This document shows, one piece after another, positions 6,661 through 8,460 of a DNA stretch of 8,460 nucleotides. The first letter of the stretch is position 1. The number at the start of each line of letters is the position of its first letter. The notes under the pieces were generated by a model. It did not search any database. It saw nothing but the letters and a program-made list of their open reading frames with translations, and was not told the origin of the DNA. The position numbers and the translations under genes were made by a program. Source of the DNA: Actinomycetes bacterium (GTDB lineage: Bacteria > Actinomycetota > Actinomycetes > Propionibacteriales > Nocardioidaceae). The DNA is taken from positions 1 through 8,460 of the forward strand of contig JAHEXN010000143.1 in assembly GCA_023252095.1 (NCBI GenBank), in the 5' to 3' direction.

Positions 6661-6664
6661 CCCG

Positions 6665-6710
6665 CGGCCGTGGCCGGTTCCGCGCAGATGGACGCGCGAC
6701 CCCAGCGCGC
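6665..6710 (+). terminator. Two small GC hairpins between the unknown gene and the PHP gene
   Basis: CGGC-CGTG-GCCG at 6665-6676 and GCGCG-ACCCCAG-CGCGC at 6694-6710 can each fold. Neither is followed by a T run, so this would be at best a weak or non-canonical terminator. Short GC palindromes arise easily by chance in DNA of this composition. Confidence 0.2.
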
Positions 6711-6728
6711 TCGGGCGACGATGGGGCC

Positions 6729-7748
6729 ATGGACCCCGTGGAGGCGCTGGACGAGATCGGCTTCTGGCTCGAGCGCGGCCGCTCGTCGTCGTACCGGGTC
6801 GAGGCGTTCCGGAAGGCGGCGCGGGAGCTGCAGGGGCGCCGGGCCGCCTCGGTGCGCGAGCTGGCGGCGAAGGGCCGCCTGCGCGATCTTCCGGGCATCG
6901 GTGAGCGCACCGCCACGGTCGTCGTGCAGGCGCTGGCAGGAGAGGTGCCGGAGTACCTCGCCGACCTACGAGCGAAGGGTGAGGGTCCGCTCGTCGAGGG
7001 TGGCGAAGCGGTGCGCGAGGCGGTGCGTGGCGACCTGCACGTGCACTCCGACTGGTCCGACGGTGGATCACCGATCGACGTCATGGCACGGACGGCCCGG
7101 TGGCTGGGGCACGAGTACATCGCGCTGACGGACCACTCGCCGCGGCTGAAGATCGCCAACGGGCTGTCGGCCCACCGGCTCGCGGAGCAGCTCGACGTGG
7201 TCGCTGCGGTCGACGCCGAGCTCGACGACTTCCGTCTGCTTCCCGGTATCGAGGTCGACATCCTCGAGGACGGCACGCTCGACCAGACATCTGCGATGCT
7301 TGACCGGCTCGATGTCGTGGTCGCCAGCGTGCACTCGAAGCTGCGATCGGACCGTCGCACGATGACGCGGCGGATGCTGCGCGCCGTGGAGGGCCCGCAC
7401 ACCAACGTGCTGGGTCACTGCACGGGCCGGCTGGTCACGGGTTCGCGCGGCAAGCGTCCGCCCAGCGAGTTCGACGCGGAGGCCGTGTTCACGGCGTGCG
7501 CGGAGCACGACGTCGCGGTCGAGGTCAACGCCCGGCCCGAGCGCGCGGACCCGCCCGACGACCTGCTGCGGCTCGCGATCGACCTCGGCTGTCTGTTCAG
7601 CATCGACTCCGACGCGCACGCGCCCGGTCAGCTCGACTTCCTCGACCACGGGTGCGCCCGCGTCGCGGGGATCGACGTGCCACTCGAGCGCGTCGTGACG
7701 ACCTGGCCCGTCGACCGCCTGCTCGCCTGGACGCACGCGAAGCGCTGA
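6729..7748 (+). CDS. PHP-domain phosphoesterase with PolX-type N-terminal HhH region, no polymerase domain
   Basis: A 339-residue protein built from the two ends of family X DNA polymerase (PolX). Residues about 1-85 resemble the PolX N-terminal 8-kDa region: a helix with SSYRVEAFRKAARELQG, then a helix-hairpin-helix around L54-P-G-I-G-E-R. From about 100 the PolX-type PHP domain follows with the full set of metal-ligand motifs: H104-V-H106, D111, T-D135-H136-S, G-I-E175-V-D-I, S-V-H202-S, G-H230-C, and D293-S-D295-A-H297. It ends in the PolX-like TWPVDRLLAW. The nucleotidyl-transferase fingers/palm/thumb, normally between these parts, are absent, so it cannot be a polymerase. A manganese- or zinc-dependent 3'-5' exonuclease, 3'-phosphatase or histidinol-phosphatase-like activity is possible; DNA binding is suggested by the HhH. 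GHC replaces the usual GHP. ATG 6729 fits the domain start but lacks a clear Shine-Dalgarno. Confidence 0.88.
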   Translation: MDPVEALDEIGFWLERGRSSSYRVEAFRKAARELQGRRAASVRELAAKGRLRDLPGIGERTATVVVQALAGEVPEYLADLRAKGEGPLVEGGEAVREAVRGDLHVHSDWSDGGSPIDVMARTARWLGHEYIALTDHSPRLKIANGLSAHRLAEQLDVVAAVDAELDDFRLLPGIEVDILEDGTLDQTSAMLDRLDVVVASVHSKLRSDRRTMTRRMLRAVEGPHTNVLGHCTGRLVTGSRGKRPPSEFDAEAVFTACAEHDVAVEVNARPERADPPDDLLRLAIDLGCLFSIDSDAHAPGQLDFLDHGCARVAGIDVPLERVVTTWPVDRLLAWTHAKR

Positions 7749-7760
7749 CGCGTCGACCGT

Positions 7761-7787
7761 GGGAACCTCGCATCGACCAGCGGCGTT
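7761..7787 (+). promoter_or_regulatory. Candidate ECF sigma-factor promoter (sigma-E/sigma-R type) for the moxR operon
   Basis: GGGAACCTC at 7761-7769 is followed by CGTT at 7784-7787. Read as GGAAC (7762-7766), 18 bases, GTT (7785-7787), this matches the arrangement known for actinobacterial group-IV sigma factors such as mycobacterial SigE and Streptomyces SigR. It sits in the short gap before moxR on the correct strand. The expected start would be near 7794-7796, giving a leader of about 37 bases. Pattern match only; no housekeeping promoter is obvious in the gap. Confidence 0.5.
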
Positions 7788-7804
7788 GACCCGGGGAGGC
7801 CATC

Positions 7805-7822
7805 ATGGAGACCCGAGGGTGA
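7805..7822 (+). other. Five-codon mini-ORF in the moxR leader
   Basis: ATG 7805 opens a reading frame METRG closed by TGA at 7820-7822. It has its own purine-rich GGGGAGG at 7793-7799, five bases upstream of the ATG. Its stop overlaps the GAGGA ribosome-binding site of moxR (7821-7825), and it is in the same frame as moxR. It could be a translated leader affecting moxR initiation, or a chance start codon. It is too short to be a protein with a function of its own. Confidence 0.3.
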
Positions 7823-7825
7823 GGA
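7821..7825 (+). promoter_or_regulatory. Ribosome-binding site fixing the moxR start
   Basis: GAGGA (inside GGGTGAGGA) lies six bases before ATG 7832. The in-frame upstream ATG 7805 meets a stop after five codons, so 7832 is the first usable ATG. Confidence 0.65.
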
Positions 7826-7831
7826 ACGTGC

Positions 7832-8460
<629 letters not shown>

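Noticed and set aside
6717..6728. GACGAT just before ATG 6729 as a leaderless -10 for the PHP gene
   Set aside because: It lacks the leading TA of the TAnnnT pattern and has no -35; spacing alone is not enough to call it.
7786..7814. TTGACC before moxR as a housekeeping -35
   Set aside because: The hexamer at the right distance downstream is AGACCC, which does not resemble a -10; the ECF reading of the same gap fits better.

Overview
The window is ordinary high-GC actinobacterial chromosome. Nearly every codon ends in G or C, and the genes are packed head to tail on the + strand. The gene order hrcA-dnaJ-(HIT)-phoH-ybeY-CBS/CorC protein-cytidine-deaminase-like protein-era is the conserved actinobacterial block seen, for example, around Rv2374c-Rv2364c in Mycobacterium tuberculosis. 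The finer placement (Propionibacteriales/Nocardioidaceae, such as Nocardioides or Aeromicrobium) is only a guess from protein flavour. I see no RNA genes, CRISPR, insertion sequences, attachment sites or origin. No gene-free stretch reaches 300 bases; the longest gaps are about 70-85 bases (6661-6728 and 7749-7831).

Left part (1-2075): the C-terminal half of the heat-shock repressor HrcA, a full-length type I DnaJ with all four zinc-finger repeats, and a small zinc-type HIT (HINT-like) hydrolase. The rRNA methyltransferase gene rsmE, often found right after dnaJ in relatives, is absent: dnaJ and the HIT gene are only 29 bases apart.

Middle part (2124-6174): a tight RNA/ribosome-maturation operon. 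It holds PhoH-family ATPase (YbeZ-like), YbeY endoribonuclease, a DUF21/CBS/CorC membrane protein, a cytidine-deaminase-fold protein that has lost its zinc and catalytic residues, and the GTPase Era. Genes overlap or nearly touch (23-base overlap phoH/ybeY, ATGA, TGATG), so translational coupling is likely. A -10-like box just before phoH, with no Shine-Dalgarno, suggests a leaderless phoH-operon transcript. A second such box lies inside the CBS gene just before the deaminase-like gene.

Right part (6196-8460): after era the content departs from the conserved block. There is a 154-residue protein of unknown function, then a 339-residue protein combining a PolX-type N-terminal helix-hairpin-helix region with a PolX-type PHP phosphoesterase but no polymerase palm. 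Last comes the first ~210 residues of a MoxR AAA+ ATPase that runs off the window. Upstream of moxR is a good match to an ECF sigma-E-type promoter (GGAAC-N18-GTT), followed by a five-codon mini-ORF with its own ribosome-binding site. I read this as the start of a separate, probably envelope-stress-regulated, MoxR operon.

Most of the window is known housekeeping biology. The points most worth checking are the ECF-type promoter and mini-ORF before moxR, the polymerase-less PolX relative, the dead deaminase, the missing rsmE and the orphan protein after era.
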